This document shows positions 17,019-25,773 of a stretch of DNA of 64,000 nt, one piece after another. Source of the DNA: Muribaculum caecicola. Its GTDB lineage: Bacteria; Bacteroidota; Bacteroidia; Bacteroidales; Muribaculaceae. The translations under genes were made by a program, and so were the position numbers. Location of the stretch: assembly GCA_004801635.1 (NCBI GenBank), contig SSTG01000001.1, positions 1 through 64,000 of the forward strand, given 5' to 3'. The notes beneath the pieces are model-generated. The model was not told the DNA's origin. It worked only from the letters and a program-made list of their open reading frames with translations, and ran no database searches. Numbering within the stretch: position 1 is the stretch's first letter; each line of letters opens with the position of its first letter.

Positions 17019-18181
17019 TGTATAATTTTGATAAAATAACCGACAGGCATAATACCGGTTCATATAAATGGGATTCTGCTGAAAACAACGACGTTATCCC
17101 TTTATGGGTTGCCGATATGGATTTTCAGACGGCTCCTTGTGTCATTGAAGCACTACGAAAAAGGGTAGAGCACGGGGTGTTTGGCTACACTCTTGTTGAT
17201 AATGAATATTATGCGTCGGTGTGCCGTTGGTTTAAGCAGTATCATGATTATGTTATAAACCCGGATATGATTCTTTATACGTCGGGAGTTGTTCCTGCTG
17301 TTTCAGCCATAATAAAAGCCCTTGTCCCGGCTGGCTCGGGGGTAATTGTACAGACTCCGGTGTATAATTGTTTTTTTTCGTCAATACGTAATAACGGCTG
17401 CCGTGTTGTTGAGAATAAGTTGCTAAGGCGTGATTTGTCGGGGCAGGAGTTTACGTACGATATGGATTTTGAAGGTCTTGAAAGCCTTGCCTCTGATCCG
17501 TTAAACAAAATGCTTCTGCTTTGCAATCCTCATAATCCGGCAGGCAGGGTATGGAGCCGTGACGAACTGGAAACCGTGATGCGGATTTGTATGAGAAACA
17601 ATGTTGTTGTTGTAAGTGACGAGATTCATTGTGAGCTTACTCTTCCAGATATTGATTATGTAAGTTACGGAACAGTTGATAAGGATTCAGTGGTCTGTCT
17701 GTCGCCTTCGAAAGCATTTAACACGGCCGGACTACAAATTGCCAATATTGTTTGTCCAAATGCAGATGTAAAGGCACAGATTGACAGGGCTATTAATGTA
17801 AACGAGGTTTGTGATGTAAACCCGTTTGGCGTTGTAGGACTGAAGGCTGCCTACACCGACGAAGGCAGAATGTGGCTTGACGAATTGCGACATTATATTA
17901 AAGGCAACTATCACCTGGTGAAAGAATATATACGGCATTCGCTGCCTCAATTTGCTGTAACTAGGCTTGAGGCAACATATTTGCCATGGATAGATATAAG
18001 TTCAATTGGCATATCGTCGCATATGTTGGAGGACCAGCTCAAGCAAAAGGCGGGAGTCTGGGTTAACAGTGGCGAAATGTATGGTGCCGAGGGATATGTC
18101 CGTTTAAACATTGCATGCCCTAGAATGGTTCTTGCAGAGGGTCTGCGCCGATTTGTGGAAGGCATAAATAATCTGGTCTGA
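17018..18181 (+). CDS. PatB/MalY-type C-S lyase (PLP-dependent)
   Basis: A 387-aa fold-type I aminotransferase-like enzyme of the PatB/MalY family, which cleaves C-S bonds in cystathionine or cysteine conjugates to give a thiol, pyruvate and ammonia. Seen: the opening WVADMDFQTAPCVIEALRKRVEHGVFGY, YTSGVVPAV, the CNPHNPAGRVW turn, VVVSDEIHCEL (PLP-ring Asp) and SPSKAFNTAGLQ with the Schiff-base Lys. All are at standard positions and the length is normal. It starts within the stop of DUF3737, and the MATE gene begins 1-2 bp later, so the three are one operon. Cytoplasmic. The physiological substrate could be a conjugate whose product is exported by the MATE pump. Confidence 0.92.
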   Translation: MYNFDKITDRHNTGSYKWDSAENNDVIPLWVADMDFQTAPCVIEALRKRVEHGVFGYTLVDNEYYASVCRWFKQYHDYVINPDMILYTSGVVPAVSAIIKALVPAGSGVIVQTPVYNCFFSSIRNNGCRVVENKLLRRDLSGQEFTYDMDFEGLESLASDPLNKMLLLCNPHNPAGRVWSRDELETVMRICMRNNVVVVSDEIHCELTLPDIDYVSYGTVDKDSVVCLSPSKAFNTAGLQIANIVCPNADVKAQIDRAINVNEVCDVNPFGVVGLKAAYTDEGRMWLDELRHYIKGNYHLVKEYIRHSLPQFAVTRLEATYLPWIDISSIGISSHMLEDQLKQKAGVWVNSGEMYGAEGYVRLNIACPRMVLAEGLRRFVEGINNLV

Positions 18182-18182
18182 T

Positions 18183-19631
18183 TTGGATATTAAACTGATA
18201 CAGACCGGTGCACCGTTGAGTTTCCGGCAGCGTTTGATGCTGACGGCTAAACTGTCGTGGCCGGCAATGATGGCCCAGTTGTCGAGCATACTTATGCAGT
18301 ATATCGATGCTGCCATGGTGGGACGGCTGGGCGCGGACGATTCGGCTGCAATAGGTTTGGTGTCAACTAGTTTGTGGCTGTTCTGGGGTATATGCTCAGC
18401 TGTTACAGTCGGTTTTTCTGTACAGGTTGCTCATCGTATCGGTGCTTCTGATTACGATAGTGCGCGCAAGATACTGGGGCAGAGTATCGGGGCTTGTCTT
18501 GCGTTTGGATGTGTTGTTTCATTAATAGGGGTGTCTATATCGTTTTATTTGCCGCAATGGCTTGGTGGGACAGAGGAAGTGTGTGGCAAGGCATCGTTGT
18601 ATTTTGTTGTTTTTGTTTGTGCGTTGCCGGTTTTAACCATGAATTACCTTGGTTCAGGCATGCTTCGTGCCGTAGGCAACATGAAGGTGCCCGGCGGATT
18701 GAATGTGCTTATGTGCCTGCTTGATGTTGTTTTCAACTTTATGCTTATATTTCCGTCGCACACATTTAATGTAGGCAATATTGAAATAGTGGTGCCTGGT
18801 GCCGGTATGGGGGTGCTTGGAGCCGCACTGGGTACGGTATGTGCCGAGGTGGTAACTGCCGGTTTGATTGTGTGGTATCTTTTGTGCCGGCAAAAAGATA
18901 TGCGTATTTACCAAAAACGGGATATTTCTTTCCGTATGCAGGCCAATGTGCTTAAAAATGCATTTAGGATTTCTGCCCCTCTGACATTAGAGCATGCCGT
19001 TATTTGCGGAGCACAGATAATGGTTACAGTGATAGTAGCGCCACTTGGAGTGATGGCTATTGCGGCAAATGCGTTTGCTATAACGGCCGAGAGCCTGTGT
19101 TACATGCCCGGCTATGGCATAGCTGACGCGGCAACAACGTTGGTTGGACAGAGTTATGGTGCATCACGGCCTAAACTTGCGCGCCAGTTCGGGTATATGA
19201 CTGTTGGAATGGGAATGGTGTTGATGACAGTTATGGGAATTGTGCTTTATATTACGGCACCGGCGGTGATGTCGTTAATGAGCCCTGTAGAGGAAATTTG
19301 TTTACTAGGAACAGAGGCCTTGCGGATAGAGGCATGGGCCGAACCTATGTTTGCCGCTTCAATTGTGGCATACGGTGTTATGGTTGGTGTTGGCGATACG
19401 GTTGTACCTGCGATAATGAATTTTGGCAGTATATGGCTTGTACGTCTGCCCATAGCCGCGGTTCTCGCCCCGACAATGGGGCTTGCCGGAGTGTGGACGG
19501 CCATGTGCATTGAGTTGTGTTTCAGGGGGAGTATTTTTTTAGTCAGGCTTATTCGTGGAAGCTGGTTGAAGCATGGATTGAAATTATCTGACTGTAACGT
19601 TGCCCCACCTCAGCCCGACCCTAATGTATAG
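18183..19631 (+). CDS. MATE family efflux transporter
   Basis: A 482-aa integral membrane protein with about 12 hydrophobic helices in two MatE domains. Seen: the helix-1 motif LSWPAMMAQLSSILMQYIDAAMVGRLG and the matching second-half LEHAVICGAQIMVTVIVAPLGVMAIAANAFAI. It exports cationic or other small molecules using a Na+ or H+ gradient. The start is uncertain: a TTG at 18183, one base after the PatB stop, gives 482 aa; the ATG at 18237 gives 464 aa and also keeps helix 1 intact. The 3' end is only 2 bp from the convergent menD stop, so no terminator fits between them. Confidence 0.88.
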   Translation: MDIKLIQTGAPLSFRQRLMLTAKLSWPAMMAQLSSILMQYIDAAMVGRLGADDSAAIGLVSTSLWLFWGICSAVTVGFSVQVAHRIGASDYDSARKILGQSIGACLAFGCVVSLIGVSISFYLPQWLGGTEEVCGKASLYFVVFVCALPVLTMNYLGSGMLRAVGNMKVPGGLNVLMCLLDVVFNFMLIFPSHTFNVGNIEIVVPGAGMGVLGAALGTVCAEVVTAGLIVWYLLCRQKDMRIYQKRDISFRMQANVLKNAFRISAPLTLEHAVICGAQIMVTVIVAPLGVMAIAANAFAITAESLCYMPGYGIADAATTLVGQSYGASRPKLARQFGYMTVGMGMVLMTVMGIVLYITAPAVMSLMSPVEEICLLGTEALRIEAWAEPMFAASIVAYGVMVGVGDTVVPAIMNFGSIWLVRLPIAAVLAPTMGLAGVWTAMCIELCFRGSIFLVRLIRGSWLKHGLKLSDCNVAPPQPDPNV

Positions 19632-19633
19632 TA

Positions 19634-21349
19634 TTAGCAATCAAGCTTTAATGATAGATAGTTGCGAAGGGCATCTGCGCTTGTGTCCCCGTCGGTATAA
19701 ACGCACAGGATAGCCGGCTGGTTATTTTCTGCGCACATGTTCAGGAATTCTTGTTTAAGTTCTTCATGCGAACTGGCTAAGAATATTTTGAACCCGAACG
19801 TTTCTGCAATTTTTTCAACAGGGTATTTGCGGTCTGAAACGGCAAAGCATTTATCAAGTTGGGGCAGAGACCGCGTGCTTTCAATGAATCTGAAAATTTC
19901 GCCTCCGTTATTGCATAAAACAACCATCTTAAATTGTGGCGTTATGCATGGCGCGGCAAATGCGCCCATGTCGTACATGGCAGACATGTCGCCGCTAACT
20001 AATAATGTAGTAGTTTTAAGAACGGACGAGGCACCTATTGCTGTTGACGTGCATCCGTCGATGCCGCTTACCCCGCGGTTGCAGTCGCTTCTTGAAACTT
20101 GCATAGACGGGAACAGCTGGGCATATCTCACCGCGGTTCCGTTAGACAGTTGAAGTGCCCATCCGTTTGGAATCATTGAAAATATACAGTGCGCCGCTTT
20201 AAGTGTTGTCCATTGGCTTTTTTTTAGGAATTCACAATGCATATCCCTGCTACGTAATGAAATATCTTTCCATATTTCGCCATATGCCGGGGTGGCGGTA
20301 TTTATTATGTCCCGTTTGGAAATATTGGCAACCTGTTTAAAAAAGCCGTTTGCCGACATTCTTATGTGCCTTTCAAGGTGAAGAAAGCAGTCGACTGTTG
20401 TATCGGATATGCTGACGTGCCAGTGGCGGCTGCGGTTGCTTTCACGGATAAACTGTTTTATCATACGTGATACTAGTGCGCCGCCGAATGTTATAACAAT
20501 TTCGGGATATAGCTCCTTGAGCCTGTCTTTAGGAACTGCCGATACTGTGGCATCTATGTCGTGTATAAATTTGTGCGACGGCATGTTTGCAACGGTTTCG
20601 CACATAACCGAAATGTTTGGGAATACATCGGCAATTTTTTCGAGGCTTTTAAGTAATTCATTGTCCGGATTGTGGAAACCGCCTATAATAAGTACGCTGT
20701 CGGCTTGGCTTATTTCATACATGAGCTTGTCTGCATCGCTATCCGACAGGCGTTGTTCGGGCGTACAGGTTGTAATTGACCGTTGGTTCCATTTGTATGC
20801 AGTACTTTCTGCAGAAGTATTAAGAGGGTTGTCAAACTGCATGTTTATATGTACAGGTCCTGGCTGAGGCGACTTGCACATTATTATTGCATCGTTAATA
20901 ATGCGGTTGGCATACCATTGGCGCATTTTGGTGTTACAGTTGTCAGCCAGGTCATAGCTGCGTTTTACATAGTTGTTCAGCGCTTCAAACTGCTGTAGTG
21001 TCTGGCTGTCGTCCTGGTCAATCCACTCCAACGGCCTGTCGGCTGATACAATTATCAGCGGCATGTGCCGGTAATATGCCTCTGCAACAGCCGGGGCATA
21101 GTTTAGCACTGCTGTTCCAGACGTACACACCAGTACGACAGGCCTTTCGGATATAGATGCTTTTCCTACGGCGATAAAAGCCGCACTCCGTTCGTCAACA
21201 ATCACCGTTGTGGCAATTTCGGAACACTGGGTTAATGCTATAATAAGCGGGGTGCAACGCGAGCCGGGTGAAATAACGGCTTCATGCACCCCGTGTAGCT
21301 TAAGCATCTCCACCAGTATGTCGCACTGTGGTTTTGCCGAAGTCAGCAT
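19634..21349 (-). CDS. menD: 2-succinyl-5-enolpyruvyl-6-hydroxy-3-cyclohexene-1-carboxylate synthase
   Basis: A 571-aa ThDP-dependent enzyme of menaquinone synthesis, condensing isochorismate with 2-oxoglutarate-derived succinic semialdehyde. Seen: the N-terminal VISPGSRCTPLIIAL and ERSAAFIAVG (catalytic Glu), the CTSGTAVLNYAPAVAEAYY loop, ADRPLEWIDQDDSQTLQQ and the C-terminal ThDP/Mg block SGDMSAMYDMGAF...CNNGGEIF, all MenD signatures; length is normal. The other men genes that often accompany menD are absent here; instead it follows ferritin with a 6-bp gap and is probably co-transcribed with it. Cytoplasmic; menaquinone supports fumarate-dependent respiration in Bacteroidales. Confidence 0.93.
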   Translation of the reverse strand: MLTSAKPQCDILVEMLKLHGVHEAVISPGSRCTPLIIALTQCSEIATTVIVDERSAAFIAVGKASISERPVVLVCTSGTAVLNYAPAVAEAYYRHMPLIIVSADRPLEWIDQDDSQTLQQFEALNNYVKRSYDLADNCNTKMRQWYANRIINDAIIMCKSPQPGPVHINMQFDNPLNTSAESTAYKWNQRSITTCTPEQRLSDSDADKLMYEISQADSVLIIGGFHNPDNELLKSLEKIADVFPNISVMCETVANMPSHKFIHDIDATVSAVPKDRLKELYPEIVITFGGALVSRMIKQFIRESNRSRHWHVSISDTTVDCFLHLERHIRMSANGFFKQVANISKRDIINTATPAYGEIWKDISLRSRDMHCEFLKKSQWTTLKAAHCIFSMIPNGWALQLSNGTAVRYAQLFPSMQVSRSDCNRGVSGIDGCTSTAIGASSVLKTTTLLVSGDMSAMYDMGAFAAPCITPQFKMVVLCNNGGEIFRFIESTRSLPQLDKCFAVSDRKYPVEKIAETFGFKIFLASSHEELKQEFLNMCAENNQPAILCVYTDGDTSADALRNYLSLKLDC

Positions 21350-21355
21350 GTCTGA

Positions 21356-21874
21356 TTAGTTTTTTGCCAATGGCGAAGGTTCTGCGTAAACTCTGGCCGA
21401 CAGTTCCTTGTCAAGCATATACATTCCGTATTTATTACCTTCTACGGCTTCAACCGACGCAATCATGTCGCGAGCGGTTTCTTCTTCTTCAACTTGTTCG
21501 TCGATAAACCATACCAGACGGTTAACAGAAGCGAAGTCGTTGTCTGCCTTTGCTATTTCGGCAAGGTTCCCTATCAATGCGGTTACTTTGCGCTCGTGTT
21601 CGAGTGTCTGGTTGAACATGTCGAGTACCGAGTTCCATGTGGTGGGAACTTCGTCTATGGGCTTTAGGTCTACTTTGGCATCGCGTGAATTAAGATAGTT
21701 CATGAATATGCGGGCATGATCCTGTTCTTCTTTGAACTGGATATAAAACCAGTTTGCAACGCCTTTGTATCCTTTCGTCTCAGCATCCATCGACATTGAC
21801 AGATAGAGATATGCCGACCATAGTTCGGCATTGATTTGTGCATTTAATGCATCGTGTAATTTCTGGCTTAACAT
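21356..21874 (-). CDS. ftnA: Bacterial ferritin (iron storage)
   Basis: A 172-aa non-haem ferritin with a four-helix bundle. Ferroxidase ligands are visible in order: Glu in INAELWSAYLY, the EEQDHARIFM pair (Glu and His), and the late helix Glu residues around FIDEQVEEEE. It oxidises Fe(II) and stores Fe(III) in a 24-subunit shell in the cytoplasm. The upstream TTG would add five residues, but the ATG at 21874 (MLSQKLHDALN) matches the family start and sits downstream of a strong promoter. It is followed by menD after 6 bp. Confidence 0.93.
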   Translation of the reverse strand: MLSQKLHDALNAQINAELWSAYLYLSMSMDAETKGYKGVANWFYIQFKEEQDHARIFMNYLNSRDAKVDLKPIDEVPTTWNSVLDMFNQTLEHERKVTALIGNLAEIAKADNDFASVNRLVWFIDEQVEEEETARDMIASVEAVEGNKYGMYMLDKELSARVYAEPSPLAKN

Positions 21875-21921
21875 AGCTGTTTTAATCAAATTTAGTATGA
21901 GGTACTATTGAATTATAACGA

Positions 21922-21952
21922 CAAATTTAACCATTAAGTTTGAATGTGCAAA
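21922..21952 (-). promoter_or_regulatory. Sigma-ABfr promoter of ferritin-menD
   Basis: On the minus strand, a -33 TTTG (21952-21949), a 19-bp spacer and a -7 TAAATTTG (21929-21922) match the Bacteroidetes consensus exactly. It predicts a ~40-nt leader before the ATG at 21874. A second TAAATTTG at 21894-21887 lies too close to the start to be the main promoter. The gap from here to 22147 shows no supported gene. Confidence 0.75.
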
Positions 21953-22147
21953 CGATAAATTTGGCTATTATAAAAAATAGTGAAACTATTCTGATACCCG
22001 ATGAATCCCACGTTTGTCGGTTCTGCTATTGATGTATATGTTTCTTTTCTTTGTTGAAGTATAGGTTGTATGACCGGGAGTTGCTATTGTCGTGAGTAGG
22101 ACTCCAATAGTCTCCGCTGTATCATACAAGGTACAGCCCTGCGGATG

Positions 22148-22402
22148 TTATAATTCCGTTTGCTGGTAGGAGTAGGGAGTTGCCTTTTGAACCGGTAATG
22201 CAATAACCTTCGTCGGCTTTAACCCATTTGCATTTTCAACCATTACTATGGCGCATATTTCATTATTGAAATCACGTTGCTGCATATCTACGGTCATTTG
22301 GTTGATTGTCTCCTGAAAGTTTGTGACAGTCAGTTCTTGGGCGTGGATGCTGGTAGATTGTAGTAAGGTTAATAAGGCAATAAACGTGTACAGTTTATGC
22401 AT
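22148..22402 (-). CDS. Small secreted protein, possibly a truncated N-terminal fragment
   Basis: An 84-aa protein with a Sec signal peptide (cleavage near SIHAQE, residue ~22) and ~60 mature residues. The FNNEICAIVMVENANG stretch recalls the start of a Bacteroidales secreted family that opens with '...D.NG..CALIKV' and continues into a PEGA-like domain. If so, only the N-terminal part remains. After the stop the same frame stays open for ~50 codons without clear similarity, so decay is possible but not shown. It lies downstream of the tonB terminator on the same strand as the exb/ton locus. Function unknown. Confidence 0.5.
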   Translation of the reverse strand: MHKLYTFIALLTLLQSTSIHAQELTVTNFQETINQMTVDMQQRDFNNEICAIVMVENANGLKPTKVIALPVQKATPYSYQQTEL

Positions 22403-22477
22403 GGTGTGGTTGCTTTTTGTTTACATTGCAAATGTAGTGATTTTTATAAAATTACTTTTTGTAATTTGTCATTTTAG

Positions 22478-22526
22478 ATATAGAAAAAGTCAGGCGCGGT
22501 AAATCCGCGCCTGACTTTTTCTATAT
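22478..22526 (-). terminator. 22-bp hairpin terminator after tonB
   Basis: Arms 22478-22499 and 22505-22526 are perfect complements with a 5-nt loop and a GC-rich top. It begins 12 bp after the tonB stop. The A-rich lower arm gives a T-rich 3' side on both strands. Confidence 0.85.
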
Positions 22527-22537
22527 GCAAGGTGTTT

Positions 22538-23392
22538 TTAAAGTCCTTGAAGTTTGAATGTGACAGGTAGAGTATACCATACGTTTACTGCCTGTCCGTT
22601 CATTTTACCTGGAATGAAGTCGGGTAGTGACTTAACTACGCGCATAGCCTCTTTGTCAAGGTCGGGGTCTTTGCCGCGTGCAATCTTAACTTCGCCGATT
22701 TTACCGGTTTTAGTAACAACGAACTGAACCACTACACGGCCCTGTATGCCATTTTCCATTGCTACAGGGGGGTATTTTATGTTCTTAGAGATGTATTGCA
22801 TCAAAGCTGATTCACCACCTGGGAATTGAGGCATCTGCTCAACAGCAGTAAATACCTTGTTTTCTTCAACTGGTTTCTTTTCTTCAACAACAATTTCATC
22901 TTTGTGTTCGCGTACAACGTTACGGTCGTCAGTACCTTTGTCAAAGTCACTTTGTCCGAAAGCGGTTGTTGTTTCCTTAAGGTCGTCCTGATTTTTGATT
23001 TCGTCCTCAGCTTTTACCTTGTCGTCATCAACAATTGCCAGCTCTGTAACCTTTACGGTGTTGAGAACTTCTTCGGGCAATACTTCTGGCTCGGGTTCTT
23101 CGTAGCGTTGCTGTTCTTCTTCAATTTGTTCTTCTTCTTCAACTGCGTCTGCAAGATTCACCATAGCCTGTTCTGTTACATCCTCCGGACGTTCTTCTGC
23201 TTTGGGAAGAACCGTGTTTATAAGTAGGGGAATAAGGAAAAGTATGCCTATGATGATAACAACGACTATCATTGCTTTATTGTGACGCGCATCGGAATTT
23301 TTACGCATTTCGTAGGCGCCAAATTCTTGGTTTTTGCCTTCGAATACTATATCGCGCCATTCTTTTGATGAAAGATCTACATCTTTTGCCAT
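22538..23392 (-). CDS. tonB: Energy transducer TonB
   Basis: A 284-aa inner-membrane protein. It has a cytoplasmic N-terminus (~45 residues, including KNQEFGAYEMRKN, a conserved Bacteroidetes TonB motif), one membrane helix at about 42-63, a long Glu/Pro/Val-rich periplasmic linker (about 70-180, with EEEEQIEEEQQRYEEPEPE) and a C-terminal TonB domain (about 190-284). It transmits the proton-motive energy harvested by ExbB/ExbD to outer-membrane TonB-dependent receptors such as SusC-like transporters. Last gene of exbB-exbD-exbD-tonB. A shorter paralogue of its C-terminal domain is encoded at 4801-5283. Confidence 0.93.
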   Translation of the reverse strand: MAKDVDLSSKEWRDIVFEGKNQEFGAYEMRKNSDARHNKAMIVVVIIIGILFLIPLLINTVLPKAEERPEDVTEQAMVNLADAVEEEEQIEEEQQRYEEPEPEVLPEEVLNTVKVTELAIVDDDKVKAEDEIKNQDDLKETTTAFGQSDFDKGTDDRNVVREHKDEIVVEEKKPVEENKVFTAVEQMPQFPGGESALMQYISKNIKYPPVAMENGIQGRVVVQFVVTKTGKIGEVKIARGKDPDLDKEAMRVVKSLPDFIPGKMNGQAVNVWYTLPVTFKLQGL

Positions 23393-23433
23393 TTTGAATC
23401 TTCTTTAAAGGTTAAACATATAGATTATCATCA

Positions 23434-24171
23434 TTAATTACGCGTTTTTCCGATGTAATCGAAAATAAGCAAGGAGTCAACCGCGTTGATATTGTCAATC
23501 TGATAGCGTGAGATTTGGTTAATCTGCATTTCATCAAGAGCGCCGATAAGGCTTTCCCATGATGCATTAGGACTAGCTTTGATAATTACTACCGGGCGGT
23601 CGGCAATAGTTGAGTCGTTTCGAATCTCTTTTGCCTGGGCCTGATATTGTTCGTCAGTAATTTCTTTAGCTTTCCATTTGTCTTTCAGAACGGCAATTTT
23701 TTCCAATACGGTTTTGTTCTTGTCGTGAAGAATCTTACGGATTCCGCGAGTTTCGCCATTGCTTTCGTTACCCAAAAACTTTTCTACTTTCAGATTTGAG
23801 TTGTCGATACGGCCGTCTTTGTCTTCGTCGGCAGTTTCGGGTTTACCCATGTAGTAGTATATTATGTGGGCTGGTTTGCCTGTTTCCGGGTCGAATTTGA
23901 CTTTACCTTCGTCATCGCGTTCGGTATCAAGGATCAGAGTCACTGCTTGCGACTCTTTGGCTTTGTTCTGCTGCTCTTGTTCCACTTTCTCGTTAGAGGG
24001 AAGTGCAATGTTGAGTGTCTGCGACTTAATCATAGTGGTACAGAGCATGAAGAACGTAATCAGAAGCATGTTCATATCCACCATGGGTGTGAAGTCCACG
24101 TGGATCTGCATCTTTTTCTGGGCGCCTTTTTTCTTTTTGCCGCCGTTGTCGGATTGTTCTATCTGGGCCAT
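23434..24171 (-). CDS. exbD: ExbD/TolR family biopolymer transport protein (second copy)
   Basis: A 245-aa protein with a basic cytoplasmic N-terminus, one helix (about 28-46) carrying the ExbD signature HVDFTPMVDMNMLLITFFMLCTTM with the proton-carrying Asp, and a long periplasmic domain. The periplasmic part is larger than in proteobacterial ExbD (~140 aa) and includes an inserted region KGKTV-like with many Lys/Asp, followed by the conserved PVVIIKASPNASWESLIGALDEMQ segment. It works with ExbB as the PMF-driven stator for TonB. It lies 5 bp after the first exbD and 41 bp before tonB. Confidence 0.9.
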   Translation of the reverse strand: MAQIEQSDNGGKKKKGAQKKMQIHVDFTPMVDMNMLLITFFMLCTTMIKSQTLNIALPSNEKVEQEQQNKAKESQAVTLILDTERDDEGKVKFDPETGKPAHIIYYYMGKPETADEDKDGRIDNSNLKVEKFLGNESNGETRGIRKILHDKNKTVLEKIAVLKDKWKAKEITDEQYQAQAKEIRNDSTIADRPVVIIKASPNASWESLIGALDEMQINQISRYQIDNINAVDSLLIFDYIGKTRN

Positions 24172-24176
24172 TGTGA

Positions 24177-24878
24177 TTAATCGTTTTCAGTTTTTAGAGC
24201 GGTCATCAATGAGAATTTGTTCATCTTCAAGGTTTGCAGGTTGTCAAGAACATCGTGTACGGTTGAGTACGGGGTGTCTTTGTCTGCCTTGATTGCAATA
24301 CCTTCGCCTTTCTTGATTGCTTGTTCAAGATTGGGATTGGATGAATTGTAGATGGCACGCATCCAAATTTGGAATTCATTAGGCTTTGCCAAATCCTTGT
24401 TGTCGTCAACCGGAATGCCAGCAAGCTGGTTTTCGGGGTCAGACAACAGTTCGTCCTGTTTGAACTGCTCCTTGTCGAGGAACGCGGGCAGATCGGCCAG
24501 ACGGTAGCCGAACATGTTCAATTTTGAAAATTTGGCAACCTGTTGAGGCGTGATTTCTATTTTTTTGCTATGAGTCTTGTTATACTCCGCTACTGCTGTC
24601 TGGAACACCTCGGCGCGAACTTTTTCGCTTGAGTATGTCGAGTCGGCATCACCGGAAATGGAGAGGAAGACCTTGCCCTCAGGCGATATAAGCACTGTGG
24701 TGAGGTTTGCCGTGGGAACCTTTAGCTCCGATACTGACGACGGGGTCAGAACGGTTACCGGCTCTTTTTGCAAGAAGGTCGAAGTCAACATGAAGAAAGT
24801 AAGCAAAAGAACAGTCACGTCACTCATCGCGGTCATGTCGATGAGCGTACTTTTTCTTTTTGGTTTTACTTTTCCCAT
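24177..24878 (-). CDS. exbD: ExbD/TolR family biopolymer transport protein (first copy)
   Basis: A 233-aa paralogue of the adjacent ExbD. A Lys/Arg-rich N-terminus precedes the helix TLIDMTAMSDVTVLLLTFFMLTSTF (about 10-33), where the Asp pair corresponds to the proton-binding site. The periplasmic domain ends with IAIKADKDTPYSTVHDVLDNLQTLKMNKFSLMTAL, the expected ExbD C-terminal fold. Two non-identical ExbD genes next to one ExbB are usual for Bacteroidetes and may form a heteromeric stator. It is separated from exbB by 52 bp and overlaps no gene. Confidence 0.9.
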   Translation of the reverse strand: MGKVKPKRKSTLIDMTAMSDVTVLLLTFFMLTSTFLQKEPVTVLTPSSVSELKVPTANLTTVLISPEGKVFLSISGDADSTYSSEKVRAEVFQTAVAEYNKTHSKKIEITPQQVAKFSKLNMFGYRLADLPAFLDKEQFKQDELLSDPENQLAGIPVDDNKDLAKPNEFQIWMRAIYNSSNPNLEQAIKKGEGIAIKADKDTPYSTVHDVLDNLQTLKMNKFSLMTALKTEND

Positions 24879-24930
24879 TGTTCTTGTTTAATAAGTTGTT
24901 TGTTATTATACCTATTTTAAGTACAAGGGA

Positions 24931-25773
24931 TTAGTGTGTAGCGGCAAATGTTTGCACAATCGAGAAACCAATTTCGTCGATAGCGTAGGTCAGGTTGTCG
25001 ATCTTGTTGGTGTAGAAGTTGTAAGAAATTACAGCAAATGCACCGGTTGCGATACCGAAGGCTGTGTTGATAAGAGCCTCTGAAATACCGGTTGAAAGTT
25101 CTGTAGAGTCAGGTGCGCCTGATGCGGCAAGAGCCTGGAATGATTTGATCATACCCATTACAGTACCGAGAAGTCCGACAAGTGTACCGAGTGTGGTAAG
25201 TGTTGCTACGATAGGCAGGTTCTGCTGGAGTGCAGGCATTTCGAGGGCTGTAGCTTCTTCAACTTCTTTCTGAAGTGTTGCAATTTTCTGTTCTTTGGTA
25301 AGGAGTGTGTTCTTGTCCATTTCTTCGTAACGTACAAGTGCGGCAGAAACAACGGCTGCAACGCTACCTTTCTGCTTTTTGCAGAGAGCCTGTGCGCCGG
25401 CAATGTCGTTTTTCTTAAGGCAGGCTTTTACGCCGGCAACGAATTTGGAAATGTTGCCTTTACCTTTTGCGCTAGAAAGAGCAATCCAACGTTCAACAGA
25501 CAGAACGATTACAGTAAGGAAGAGGGTTTGAAGAATAGGCACGATGAAACCGCCTTTGTATACTGTTCCCCAAAGATCCTGTGGGTGTCCGGCTTCGTCA
25601 AAGTGGCTGTCGGCACCGAACCAGAACATGAACAGGCAAACGGCAACGATAAAACATGCAACGATTACGAGGAATGCGTTCTTGATACCGCGAACGTTTG
25701 AACCTCCATCATGAACATTCTTGGGTTTTGCTTGAGCCGCAGCGGCTCCGGAATTAGGCTTTTGAGCTTCCAT
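24931..25773 (-). CDS. exbB: ExbB/TolQ/MotA-type proton channel protein
   Basis: A 280-aa membrane protein. It has a low-complexity Ala/Lys/Gln N-terminus, a first helix (about 28-52), a second hydrophobic stretch (about 70-92), a cytoplasmic helical domain, and the two conserved C-terminal helices containing LPIVATLTTLGTLVGLLGTVMGMIKSF and ISEALINTAFGIATGAFAVISYNFY, the MotA/TolQ/ExbB signature. It forms the pentameric proton channel that powers TonB. First gene of the exbB-exbD-exbD-tonB operon, behind a ~220-nt leader. Confidence 0.93.
   Translation of the reverse strand: MEAQKPNSGAAAAQAKPKNVHDGGSNVRGIKNAFLVIVACFIVAVCLFMFWFGADSHFDEAGHPQDLWGTVYKGGFIVPILQTLFLTVIVLSVERWIALSSAKGKGNISKFVAGVKACLKKNDIAGAQALCKKQKGSVAAVVSAALVRYEEMDKNTLLTKEQKIATLQKEVEEATALEMPALQQNLPIVATLTTLGTLVGLLGTVMGMIKSFQALAASGAPDSTELSTGISEALINTAFGIATGAFAVISYNFYTNKIDNLTYAIDEIGFSIVQTFAATH

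Noticed and set aside
22826..23227. Phe/Val-rich 133-codon plus-strand frame suggesting a membrane protein
   Set aside because: It is the reverse of the Glu/Val-rich TonB linker, which creates false hydrophobicity.
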